From: Alphaproteobacteria bacterium UBA2964
GTDB lineage: Bacteria; Pseudomonadota; Alphaproteobacteria; MPNO01; UBA2964
Assembly (NCBI GenBank): GCA_905182615.1
Contig: CAJJCG010000058.1
Coordinates: 1 to 32,352 of the forward strand
Reading direction: 5' to 3'
Length of the DNA stretch: 32,352 nucleotides
Positions within the stretch are counted from its first letter, which is position 1. Every line of letters begins with the position of its first letter. Made by a program: the position numbers and the translations under genes. Below, piece by piece: positions 17,597-25,307 of the stretch. The notes under the pieces are model-generated. The model was not told the origin of the DNA and ran no database searches. It saw only the letters and a list, made by a program, of their open reading frames with translations.

Positions 17597-18484
17597 TTAA
17601 CGCAGGACAATCCACATCATTGCCACTCCGATGATACCGAATAAACTGCCAATTGCTTTTTCCATTGTTCGTTGGGCGATACGACCCTGTAACCAAGGTC
17701 CGATCTGTCCTCCCAGGATAACGGCGGGGATGGTGTAGCACACCAAGTTCCAGGGAATAGCGTTAGCACCTCCCGCTGCGATTAGTGCGGTCACTTGGGT
17801 GAACGAAGCGGCGGCAATCGTCACGATTACGGTAAACACTGATGTCGCTGCTGCTACCGCCACCGGGAAATGATTGCGTTTGACGAGTTGTGGCATGATG
17901 ACTTCGCCAATCCCGACACCGAGCAGCCCTGTCAAAAATGCGCCTGTGCTGGTCGTTGCGCCACCGAGAGCGCCAACCTTTGGGGCATTGTAGTAGTAAG
18001 TCTGTCCGGTTTGAGCGGTAATCGATCGAACTGCGCGGTCTTCTTTTTCACTTTTTTCTGAGGCTTCGGGTGATAGGCCAGTTTTAGTAGGCACCGAATG
18101 GCGCAGGATAATAGGGCATAGAACGATCATGAGCAGGGCGTAGGCACCTTTTAGGAAATTATCTTGCTCGTGGAGGTAGCCGAGGAATACGGCACCAATT
18201 ACGGCGACGGGAACTGACCACTTTAAAAACGGCACAGCACTATTAAAGTCGATCAGTCGTTTTCGATGGTAGCCAATAAATCCTGATGAAAAGCCGAAGA
18301 CTTCTGTCATAAGGGCCGTTCCAATGGCGGCGGCTGTTTGGAGTGGGTATTCGGGCCCCAAAATGGGAAAGATGATCACAAAGATTGGAATAAAAAGGGC
18401 CGCGCCGCCAATCCCGCTCAACATTGCGGTGGTTGCTACGCAAATTGAGACCGGAAACATAAACCAGTAAATCGTCCAATCCAT
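17597..18484 (-). CDS. TauE/SafE family sulfite/sulfoacetate-type permease
   Basis: A 295-residue membrane protein with about eight hydrophobic segments arranged as two repeats. The N-terminal repeat has SGIGGAALFIPIFV, and the second has GGATTSTGAFLTGLLGVGIGEVIMPQLV. The Gly-rich GxGxG/P pattern is that of the TauE/SafE (DUF81) family, which exports or imports small organosulfur anions such as sulfite or sulfoacetate. A charged cytosolic loop (residues about 128-150) separates the halves. The substrate cannot be inferred, as no sulfur-metabolism genes adjoin. It starts at ATG 18484 and lies 45 bp downstream of hspQ, possibly co-transcribed with it. Confidence 0.85.
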   Translation of the reverse strand: MDWTIYWFMFPVSICVATTAMLSGIGGAALFIPIFVIIFPILGPEYPLQTAAAIGTALMTEVFGFSSGFIGYHRKRLIDFNSAVPFLKWSVPVAVIGAVFLGYLHEQDNFLKGAYALLMIVLCPIILRHSVPTKTGLSPEASEKSEKEDRAVRSITAQTGQTYYYNAPKVGALGGATTSTGAFLTGLLGVGIGEVIMPQLVKRNHFPVAVAAATSVFTVIVTIAAASFTQVTALIAAGGANAIPWNLVCYTIPAVILGGQIGPWLQGRIAQRTMEKAIGSLFGIIGVAMMWIVLR

Positions 18485-18529
18485 TACACAACTCAGTTTG
18501 AAAAGAGGAAGGGGATAGCAGAAGGGAAA

Positions 18530-18850
18530 CTAATTACGGACAACATCCAGAACGTATCGTCCTTCTTCAAATTCTGTGAATAATTGATCAATCAAGGGAT
18601 TGGATATTGGCTCGCCTTGATTATCGGAAGCAAGATTTCTTTCTGCAACATAGGTCGTCTGTGCGCTGTTATCGACCAGGACATGATACCAGGGTTTGTC
18701 TTTGGGTGGATTGCTTGTCGCCACCTGTTGATACCATTCGTCAGAGTTACTGAAGACTGGGTCGACATCGTAAATAACCCCGCGATATCCAAATCTTTGA
18801 TGTTTGATGATTTGGCCAATATGGAAACAGGCACTTATTTCATCGGACAT
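18530..18850 (-). CDS. hspQ: Heat-shock protein HspQ (YccV-like)
   Basis: A 106-residue protein covering the YccV/hemimethylated-DNA-binding domain: FHIGQIIKHQRFGYRGVIYDVDP, then DEWYQQVATSNPPKDKPWYHVLVD and AERNLASDNQGEPISNPLID. In E. coli HspQ promotes degradation of mutant DnaA and acts as a Lon specificity factor. Length equals the family norm. It has an ATG start. No heat-shock promoter was identified with confidence in the 211 bp separating it from the divergent lipoprotein gene. Confidence 0.92.
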   Translation of the reverse strand: MSDEISACFHIGQIIKHQRFGYRGVIYDVDPVFSNSDEWYQQVATSNPPKDKPWYHVLVDNSAQTTYVAERNLASDNQGEPISNPLIDQLFTEFEEGRYVLDVVRN

Positions 18851-19048
18851 TGGAGCGAGCCTTCATAAAACGAACGATCGAGAGGGAGAGGTTTCCCGAC
18901 ACGGTGATATTTCTGTATTGATTTAACAGTATGGTTACGGATTTCTTACCAGAATCAAAGACCTACTAGCATAACAACGTTTTGTGTTGTAAGGGTAATA
19001 ACGTTTAATCGGTATGACTTGCCCGGGTGGGCCGAAGCAAGGACCGTC

Positions 19049-19054
19049 AGGAGG
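19049..19054 (+). promoter_or_regulatory. Strong Shine-Dalgarno AGGAGG deciding the lipoprotein start
   Basis: A perfect AGGAGG lies 7 nt before the ATG at 19062. It sets the start and predicts high translation, as expected for an abundant Lpp-type lipoprotein. Confidence 0.85.
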
Positions 19055-19061
19055 ATTTAAA

Positions 19062-19346
19062 ATGAGATTAGGAAAAACGCTTATTATTGCTGCGCTGCCG
19101 CTCGCTCTAGCTGTAGGCTGCGAAACGTCCAACGATGGTAAAGCAGGCATGAAAAATGAAGCTGCCATGCAGGCTCAAAGCGATGCGAAGCGCGCTGTTA
19201 CTGCTGCTAATGCCGCTGTTGCTGCTGCTAATGCCGCTGCAGCAAGCGCTGCTGCTGCTGCACGTGCTGCTGAAGCTGCTGCTGCCGAAGCGAAAGCTGC
19301 CGGTGACAAAGCTGACCGCGTCTTTCGCAAAGGTATGCGCAAGTAA
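19062..19346 (+). CDS. Alanine-rich Lpp/OprI-like outer-membrane lipoprotein
   Basis: The ATG at 19062 is selected because a strong AGGAGG (19049-19054) precedes it by 7 nt. An upstream in-frame TTG at 19014 has no such site. The product is 94 residues: a signal peptide with lipobox LAVGC (Cys20), a short Asn/Lys linker, then an Ala zipper of about 50 residues (AANAAVAAANAAAASAAAA, ARAAEAAAAEAKAAGDKAD) ending RVFRKGMRK. The Ala-zipper core and C-terminal Lys recall OprI and Lpp, whose terminal Lys is joined to peptidoglycan by L,D-transpeptidases. Such an enzyme is encoded 32 bp away, converging. The assignment rests on composition and layout because low-complexity sequence gives little homology signal. 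Confidence 0.8.
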   Translation: MRLGKTLIIAALPLALAVGCETSNDGKAGMKNEAAMQAQSDAKRAVTAANAAVAAANAAAASAAAAARAAEAAAAEAKAAGDKADRVFRKGMRK

Positions 19347-19378
19347 TCAGCCCATCCAAATTTAACAAGGAGTTAGTG

Positions 19379-20359
19379 TCAGGTTTTTGACGCTGGTTCC
19401 TTGTTGCTATCCAGGGTTGGCTTTAGCACGGGAACCGGTAGTCCGCTGCGGTCTCGAGCTATTTTTTTTACTTTTTTCCAGTCTATTAACTTGGCTTTGT
19501 CGCCAGCGGCCTGGACCACACGGTAAACCATTTCCGGGATTAGCGTCGGCGTTGGTTTCGCGCCTTTCTCTATTTCAACATTTTGATCAAGGTTGGGATG
19601 GACCTCCATTAACAGCTCTCCGTTGACCCATCCCGTTTTCATTTCCTGGCTAACGACTGTAACAGGGGCTCCCACGGGTATCTGGGGGAACAGACTTTTG
19701 ATGTCTTCTGGATACATACGGATACATCCATGGCTTACGCGGCGGCCGACACCCCAAGGGTTATTTGTCCCGTGGATAAGATAGGCTGCCCAACCCAGAT
19801 AGAGCGCATGTTGCCCAAGCGGGTTGTCGGGGCCTGGTTTCACGATTGCGGGTAATTCAGGATCCTCTTTGCGTATGGATTTAGGCACATACCAGGAAGG
19901 ATTTCGTTTTTTGCGAACAATCTTTGTCGCACCACGCGGTGTATCCCAAGCTTCTTGGCCGGTCCCAATTGGATAGCTTTGAGTAGAGCCATCATCCGCG
20001 GGGAAGTAGTACAATCTTTGATCTACGAGATTTAGCAATAAGCCTTGTCTGGGCCCGCTTGGTAGAAGGTGTCCCGTTGGCAAGGTGATTTTGGTGCCGT
20101 CACCGGGCAGCCACGGGTCGACACCAGGATTGGCAGCGAGCATTTCGACATAGCCGAGTTTGTTGGTACGTGCGATGTCCAGCAACGTGTCTTCTTTTCG
20201 GGATAGGGTATGCCGAACGGCGCCAACTAAATCAGATTTTCTGCTTTTGGCCGGGGCCGGATTGGCAGAAAGAACGGAACCGGGGAAGACGAGTGAGCCC
20301 ATCAGCCCGGCTCCAATACCGATGCACATTTCACGGCGACTGGGATTTTCTCTGGTCAT
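19379..20359 (-). CDS. LysM-containing L,D-transpeptidase (ErfK/YbiS-like, YkuD domain)
   Basis: A 326-residue periplasmic enzyme. The N-terminus carries a twin-arginine-like signal (SRREMCIGIGAGLMG, ending near VLSA). A LysM-like module spans about 47-95 (DTLLDIARTNKLGYVEMLAANPGVDPWLPGDG). The YkuD catalytic domain follows, with HGTN (His196) and SHGCIRM holding the nucleophile Cys212. The segment order and ANPGVDPWLPGDG closely follow E. coli ErfK/YbiS/YcfS, the enzymes that link Lpp to peptidoglycan. About 90 residues after the active site are variable. It converges on the Lpp-like gene with 32 bp between the stops. Alternative roles are 3-3 crosslinking or anchoring other outer-membrane proteins, as known in other alphaproteobacteria. 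Confidence 0.93.
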   Translation of the reverse strand: MTRENPSRREMCIGIGAGLMGSLVFPGSVLSANPAPAKSRKSDLVGAVRHTLSRKEDTLLDIARTNKLGYVEMLAANPGVDPWLPGDGTKITLPTGHLLPSGPRQGLLLNLVDQRLYYFPADDGSTQSYPIGTGQEAWDTPRGATKIVRKKRNPSWYVPKSIRKEDPELPAIVKPGPDNPLGQHALYLGWAAYLIHGTNNPWGVGRRVSHGCIRMYPEDIKSLFPQIPVGAPVTVVSQEMKTGWVNGELLMEVHPNLDQNVEIEKGAKPTPTLIPEMVYRVVQAAGDKAKLIDWKKVKKIARDRSGLPVPVLKPTLDSNKEPASKT

Positions 20360-20577
20360 AGAGAAATCTTTCCTGCTTTTTTGTGTGTATTCAAAATAGT
20401 ATCAATCATTTAGGTGCTGACTATTGAAAAACCAATAAGGTTTCGGTTGTGATTTTCGTCTAACATTAGCGGTTTTATAGCTAGTATGCGTATGATCTTC
20501 TCGTTTGTTGGTCAAATTATCGACAGAATCAAATTCATTCCTTACAATCAATAGCTTGTATCCAAGGATTTAGGTTA

Positions 20578-21186
20578 ATGAAACGAATTATTATCGGAAT
20601 CACTGGCGCGACCGGCACCATTTATGGCTGGCGCTTAATGGAAATGTTGCGTGAAGAAGGTGATACCGAAATTCATCTCGTCATGAGCGCAGCCGCCAAG
20701 TTGACCCTAAAAATGGAGCATGACGTCGACCCAGATTATATTAATTCTCTGGCGCACGAAGTTCATTCGCCCGGCAATATTGGCGCGTCAATTTCCTCGG
20801 GCTCTTTTTCCAGCGTTGGAATGATTATCGCGCCGTGCTCGATTAAGACGATGTCCAATATAGCTATGGGCAATACTGGCGACCTTATAAGCCGGGCTGC
20901 TGACGTTATTCTGAAAGAACGCCGTAAGCTAATCATTGCTATCCGAGAAACACCACTACATGCGGGGCATCTGGAAAGTCTTATTAAGCTCGCAAATTTG
21001 GGCGCGGTTATCTTTCCGCCAGTTCCAGCATTTTATAATCGTCCGGTTACGTTGCAGGATATTGTTGATCAGAGCTGTATGCGCATGCTCGACCAGTTGG
21101 AAATACATCTGGAAACGGCGCCGCGATGGGGAGAAGAGGGCGGCGTTCCCGCTGTAGGGCAACAAATTAAAAGCGACAAAGCCTAA
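20578..21186 (+). CDS. ubiX: UbiX/Pad1-type flavin prenyltransferase
   Basis: A 202-residue protein that would attach a dimethylallyl group to FMN to make prenyl-FMN, the cofactor of UbiD-type decarboxylases. It has the N-terminal flavin loop GITGATGTIYGWRL (residues 7-20), IIAPCSIKTMSNIAMG, then DLISRAADVILKERR and IAIRETPLHAGHLESL, and FPPVPAFYNRP, all family hallmarks. No UbiD partner is present nearby, so it may serve ubiquinone synthesis or another decarboxylase elsewhere. The prenyl donor would come from the isoprenoid pathway that fni feeds. It converges with the transglutaminase-like gene; the stops are 1 bp apart. Confidence 0.9.
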   Translation: MKRIIIGITGATGTIYGWRLMEMLREEGDTEIHLVMSAAAKLTLKMEHDVDPDYINSLAHEVHSPGNIGASISSGSFSSVGMIIAPCSIKTMSNIAMGNTGDLISRAADVILKERRKLIIAIRETPLHAGHLESLIKLANLGAVIFPPVPAFYNRPVTLQDIVDQSCMRMLDQLEIHLETAPRWGEEGGVPAVGQQIKSDKA

Positions 21187-21187
21187 T

Positions 21188-21910
21188 TCAGGCGAGTGGC
21201 TTTTCGTCCTCAAACGAATTTTTTTCTGATTCGATTTCCGCGTCTACAGCTGCGCGGGCATCTGCGTCATAGATACTCGTCGGATAATAGTCGGAAAAAT
21301 CTGTAGCAACACGATCTAATGGAAAGTCTGACCAGACACCATGATCGGCGTCGTACTCCATGTGATGGCGACCCTTGGCATCGTATGGCTGGAATAGTGC
21401 ATCGCTTTCGCCGTCAAACTCAGTGGGTAGTACGTCGAATTTATCGCAAAGCTCGATATTGAAGGCTGGAGCTGCTTTCAACCACATCCCGTCGATGTAC
21501 ATGACGGCATAGCCATGATGCAGAAACAGTTTCCTGCCCCCCATCATTCGACGAAGCCGTTCGGTACATAGATGATTGTAAACGTCCGATAATCCAATGC
21601 CGGCAGGGATGCCGACGCTTCGGGCGCAAGCGATTAGAAGGTTGGCCTTGGGCAGGCAATATCCGCGCCCGGCTGCCAAAACACTGCTCGCTTTGTAGGG
21701 CTCTGGCTCAAGGCTAATACTATATGGGTCGTAGCGAATGGTGTCGCGGACGGCATAGAATAGCTTGATGGCTTTGTCTTTTACGCTGGGGGCTTCTTCG
21801 ACTGCTTGAGATGCGAAAGAGCGGACTGAATCCTGGTCAAAGTCAAAGAACTCGGTCGGTTGCATATAGTCGATGCCTACCTCGGGGAAACCGTCGGTGA
21901 TATGTTCCAT
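21188..21910 (-). CDS. Transglutaminase-like domain protein
   Basis: The start is set at ATG 21910 (240 residues), because the longer frame would run into the amidase gene and the first 33 residues look non-coding. The cysteine-protease-like core shows AGRGYCLPKANLLIACA (Cys85) and LHHGYAVMYIDGMWLKAAPAFN (His131/132). In the standard transglutaminase core a catalytic Asp is found just after the Trp, as in DP. Here the position reads AP, as in a bacterial subfamily with T/A-P-AFN. The activity (amidase, protease or inactive scaffold) is uncertain. No signal peptide is seen, so it is likely cytosolic. It starts 28 bp after the amidase stop and is probably co-transcribed with it. Confidence 0.78.
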   Translation of the reverse strand: MEHITDGFPEVGIDYMQPTEFFDFDQDSVRSFASQAVEEAPSVKDKAIKLFYAVRDTIRYDPYSISLEPEPYKASSVLAAGRGYCLPKANLLIACARSVGIPAGIGLSDVYNHLCTERLRRMMGGRKLFLHHGYAVMYIDGMWLKAAPAFNIELCDKFDVLPTEFDGESDALFQPYDAKGRHHMEYDADHGVWSDFPLDRVATDFSDYYPTSIYDADARAAVDAEIESEKNSFEDEKPLA

Positions 21911-21938
21911 TTTGATCGTAAGCCTTCGATGTAGGGGC

Positions 21939-23390
21939 TTAAGCGGCGAGGGCGTCTTCAATAGCGAGGCCAACAGACAACAATTTACTGTCACCCATTG
22001 TTTCGCCAACGACCATAAGTCCAGCAGGTCCTTCCCCGGCCGGATGCATTGGTATGGTTAGAGCGCATCGGTCGAGGAAATTGAAGCAGAACGTATTACG
22101 CAGCGTTAGAATGTTTGTCGCGATATATAGGGCTTCGTCGTCTTCCAGAGATTTTATTGACGGCGCGACAGTTGGAATTGTTGGCATGATTACAGCATCG
22201 AACGCGGCGGTCACTTGATTAGCTTCTTGAATAAGGGTTTCGCGCGCTTCCATAGCAACAAGGTAATCGACAGCACTTATGTCTTTGGTCCGTATCAAGC
22301 GGCCTCGAACGCGCGGGTCATATTCTTCCGCGTGTTCTTCAATCTGATTCTGATGGGCGACATAGGCTTCCGCGTAAATCCCGCCGCCAGCATTGATCTT
22401 TGGAATCTCGCCAAGTTCGAAAAACGGGATTTCGATGATGTTTGCTCCGGCGTTAGATAGTTTGGAAAGCGTTGTTGAGAAGCAGCCGGCTACGTGGTCA
22501 TCCAGTTTGTCGAGAACCAGAGTTTGCGGAACAGCCAAGCGCAAACCGGCAAGCGGCAGGGCTGTTGGCACAACAGGGTTTTCGCCAGCGAGTATAGCGT
22601 CGACGACTGCGCAACAAGATACGGTTGGTGCCAGTGGACCGGCAGTGTCGAGGGTTGGGACCAGTGGGTAAGCCCCGGTGGCCGGGACCCGCTTGGTTGT
22701 GGGCTTAAATCCGACGAGGCCGCAATATGATGAAGGAATGCGTATAGAGCCGCCGGTATCCGACCCAAGGGCAAAACTAGCCATCCCGTCTGTGATAGAA
22801 ACAGCGGCACCTGCAGAAGAGCCGCCAGGAATGCGTCCGGTCTGGCGATCCCAGGGATTTTTTGCCGTCCCGTAATGTGGATTGATACCGAGGCCAGAAT
22901 AGGCAAATTCGGTCATGTTCGTTCGGCCAATAACAATGCCACCAGCTTGCCGTAACCGTGAGACCGTAGGAGCATCTTTCGTCGCTGGAGGAATGTTTTT
23001 CAGGACCGTTGATCCCGCCGTCGTGACGTCACCAGCGATGTCAAAGAGATCTTTGACTGAGAAGGGCAGGCCGGCAATGGGCGAGGCAACGATACCGGCG
23101 GTACGTAACGTATCTTGCGCATCAGCTGCGGCTCGAGCTGCAGCACCGTGGACTTTGATAAATGTCCGTTGACCTTCGCCGCTGGCGTCTTCGATTTTAG
23201 AGAGTGATTGCTCGACCAGCTCTCTGCTCGTTGTACGACCTTCGCTGAGATCGTTTGCTATGTCTTTGATAGGTTTCATGATGGGCGCACCTTGCCGTTC
23301 GGTATCTGGATCGTCAACCGAACTAACCGAGATGTCGGGTTGCGGCTGGTTCTCGGGCACAGTAGACCATTCGCTGGGATAGATTTCCAT
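21939..23390 (-). CDS. Amidase-signature family hydrolase (AtzF/GatA-like)
   Basis: A 483-residue amidase from the first ATG, or 446 residues from the ATG at 23279, where the family similarity begins (MKPIKDIANDLSEG). The catalytic Ser-cisSer-Lys triad is complete: Lys113 in PFSVKDLFDIAG, Ser191 in GGSSAGAA and Ser215 in GSDTGGSIRIPSS (numbering of the long form). It hydrolyses amide bonds, such as indole-acetamide, aryl-amides or allophanate-like substrates; the true substrate is unknown. A GatA function is unlikely because gatB and gatC are absent. If the long start is used it overlaps the divergent MFS gene region, which favours the shorter start with a 136-bp divergent promoter zone. Confidence 0.88.
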   Translation of the reverse strand: MEIYPSEWSTVPENQPQPDISVSSVDDPDTERQGAPIMKPIKDIANDLSEGRTTSRELVEQSLSKIEDASGEGQRTFIKVHGAAARAAADAQDTLRTAGIVASPIAGLPFSVKDLFDIAGDVTTAGSTVLKNIPPATKDAPTVSRLRQAGGIVIGRTNMTEFAYSGLGINPHYGTAKNPWDRQTGRIPGGSSAGAAVSITDGMASFALGSDTGGSIRIPSSYCGLVGFKPTTKRVPATGAYPLVPTLDTAGPLAPTVSCCAVVDAILAGENPVVPTALPLAGLRLAVPQTLVLDKLDDHVAGCFSTTLSKLSNAGANIIEIPFFELGEIPKINAGGGIYAEAYVAHQNQIEEHAEEYDPRVRGRLIRTKDISAVDYLVAMEARETLIQEANQVTAAFDAVIMPTIPTVAPSIKSLEDDEALYIATNILTLRNTFCFNFLDRCALTIPMHPAGEGPAGLMVVGETMGDSKLLSVGLAIEDALAA

Positions 23391-23415
23391 GTGTCCCGAT
23401 AGAAGGGATTTTTAC

Positions 23416-24708
23416 GTGGCCAATAACCCGATCAAAGATGAATTTTCGAGATTTCCGGATAAGCGCGTTTTCGCGATTGTCCTTATTCCGTTTGGGCTTG
23501 GCTATTTTCTGTCTTATCTGTTTCGTACTGTAAACGTTGTAATTGCGCCTAGTCTTGCAACGGATTTGAGTCTTACTGCCGCAGATCTTGGACTCCTGAC
23601 AAGTATCTATTTTGTTCTTTTTGCGGCGTTTCAAACCCCGTTGGGTGTTATTCTTGATCGATACGGGCCGCGCCGCGTACAGGCTATTCTGCTTTTTGTC
23701 GCCGCGCTTGGTAGCGTTCTCTTTGCAACAAGCCATTCGATGGCAGTGCTTACTATTGCCCGAAGCCTGATCGGACTTGGGGTGTCGGGGTGTTTGATGG
23801 CTGCTCTGAAAGCAAATGCTCAGTGGTTTCCGGTTGCCCGCTTGCCGTTCGTGAATGCCTGCACGATGTCCTTTGGAACATTTGGCGCACTGACAGCGAC
23901 TATTCCAGTTGAAATGCTGGCGGGGCTCTATGGCTGGCGGACGATTTTTATCGTGTTAGCGTTGTTTACGGTGGCGTTGGCCCTGATCACTGCCTTTATC
24001 ATTCCAGATCACGTTGCCCCAAAAGACGCAACGGATCGGGGTAATTATACAATCGGTGATCAGTTCCGCGATCTTGGCGCGATCTATTGTGATCGGTTCT
24101 TTTGGCAGATTGCGGTCGTTACGATGCTCCACGGGGGTGTCTTTTTATCCTATCAGGCTTTGTGGATGGGACCCTGGTTGGCTGACGTTGCTGGATACAG
24201 TCAGGTCAGCGTGGCGAACGCCATGTTGTTCTTCAATATAGGGATGTTCGCCGGGGTCGTCGGCTTTGGTGTTCTGGCTGACAGGCTGCAGAAATTTGGT
24301 TTAGGATTGATGACGATTGTACGATTCGGCGTTGGTGCGTCGCTCATTGTCCAGATGATGTTCGCGATGGAAGTGACGTCTTTAGGAGTGTTTATGTGTG
24401 CAGCGTTTGGTTTTTTTGGTTCATCGACGCTGCTGGTCTATGCCCTGCTTGGTCAGAAATTTTCCGGGCATATGGTGGGGAAAGTAAACACAGCTCAGAA
24501 CATGTTGATTTTTATTGGTGCGTTTGTTGTTCAATGGGGGATCGGTGTGATCATCGATTTTTGGCCCGCAGTTGGCGATGGACGGTATGACCCGGCTGGC
24601 CATCAGGTTGCGTTGACCTGCGTCATCGCTCTAGAGGTGTTGGCCTATATATGGTTGTTAATGCCTAGTAGCATGGACAAACGTGAACAGGGCAATTCGG
24701 TATCATGA
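23416..24708 (+). CDS. Major facilitator superfamily transporter
   Basis: A membrane protein of 430 residues from GTG 23416, preceded by AGAAGGGA at about 8 nt. An ATG at 23389 is also in frame but lies within the divergent amidase start region. About 12 hydrophobic segments are seen, with the MFS loop 2-3 signature GVILDRYGPRRVQ and a central hydrophilic loop (HVAPKDATDRGNYTIGDQFRD). The substrate is unknown. The last codons overlap the NUDIX start by 4 bp (ATGA), so the two genes form one translational unit. Confidence 0.88.
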   Translation: MANNPIKDEFSRFPDKRVFAIVLIPFGLGYFLSYLFRTVNVVIAPSLATDLSLTAADLGLLTSIYFVLFAAFQTPLGVILDRYGPRRVQAILLFVAALGSVLFATSHSMAVLTIARSLIGLGVSGCLMAALKANAQWFPVARLPFVNACTMSFGTFGALTATIPVEMLAGLYGWRTIFIVLALFTVALALITAFIIPDHVAPKDATDRGNYTIGDQFRDLGAIYCDRFFWQIAVVTMLHGGVFLSYQALWMGPWLADVAGYSQVSVANAMLFFNIGMFAGVVGFGVLADRLQKFGLGLMTIVRFGVGASLIVQMMFAMEVTSLGVFMCAAFGFFGSSTLLVYALLGQKFSGHMVGKVNTAQNMLIFIGAFVVQWGIGVIIDFWPAVGDGRYDPAGHQVALTCVIALEVLAYIWLLMPSSMDKREQGNSVS

Positions 24709-25193
24709 CGGACACAAACGAGAACCCACGAGCTTATCCCAAGCGGCCTTATGTCGGCGTTGGGGTCGTCGTTTTCAAAGGCGACAATGTGTTACTCGTA
24801 CAACGGGGCAAGAAGCCCCGGTTAAATAGTTGGAGCATCCCTGGCGGAGCGCAGGAGCTTGGGGAAACTGTCGAAGACGCTGCGCACCGGGAAATCCGTG
24901 AAGAAACTAGTATTGAAATCGAACTCCTTGAGCTGGTTGAGGTTGTGAACAGCATCAATCGCGATGACGAGGAGCGCGTACAATTTCATTATACCCTTAT
25001 AGATTTTGTCGCTGAATGGAAAAGCGGTGACGTTGTCGCCGGCGATGATGCTGCTGATGCTCGTTGGGTGTCGATGGAAGAAATCGATGATTACAATCTG
25101 AGGCCTTTGACCTACGAAGTTATTTTGCAGGCCGATGACCTAAGGAAGTCTGGCGCCAAAAAACCTGGCAATCGCCTACAAAAAACAATTTAA
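24705..25193 (+). CDS. NUDIX hydrolase (MutT/ADP-ribose pyrophosphatase type)
   Basis: A 162-residue NUDIX protein with a near-complete Nudix box, GAQELGETVEDAAHREIREE, then TSIEI. It matches GX5EX7REUXEEXGU except for Ser in place of the last Gly. The N-terminal YVGVGVVVFKGDNVLLVQRGK and WSIPGG fit the family. Such enzymes remove nucleoside diphosphates linked to another moiety X; this form often acts on ADP-ribose or (d)NTP derivatives. Coupling to the MFS gene by a 4-bp overlap suggests a linked task (for example dealing with a transported nucleotide-like compound), but this is inference. Confidence 0.87.
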   Translation: MTDTNENPRAYPKRPYVGVGVVVFKGDNVLLVQRGKKPRLNSWSIPGGAQELGETVEDAAHREIREETSIEIELLELVEVVNSINRDDEERVQFHYTLIDFVAEWKSGDVVAGDDAADARWVSMEEIDDYNLRPLTYEVILQADDLRKSGAKKPGNRLQKTI

Positions 25194-25307
25194 GCGCCTT
25201 CCAAACGACTTTCTTTGTCAGAATTTCGTTTCCGGGTCTCGATGTTAACATTTGATGAACCGTAGCAACGCTTGACTGAGTCCTACGCAGGACATGAGGA
25301 GCCGATT

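Noticed and set aside
18961-18990. Short inverted repeat ACAAC...GTTGT upstream of the lipoprotein gene
   Set aside because: Only five pairs and no accompanying promoter elements that could be named with confidence.
21939-23390. GatA subunit of the Glu-tRNA amidotransferase
   Set aside because: No gatB or gatC nearby and the C-terminal half does not resemble GatA; a general amidase is the safer call.
24705-25193. NUDIX gene as type I isopentenyl-diphosphate isomerase
   Set aside because: It has a full hydrolase Nudix box and lacks the metal-binding His/Cys arrangement of type I Idi; fni already provides the activity.
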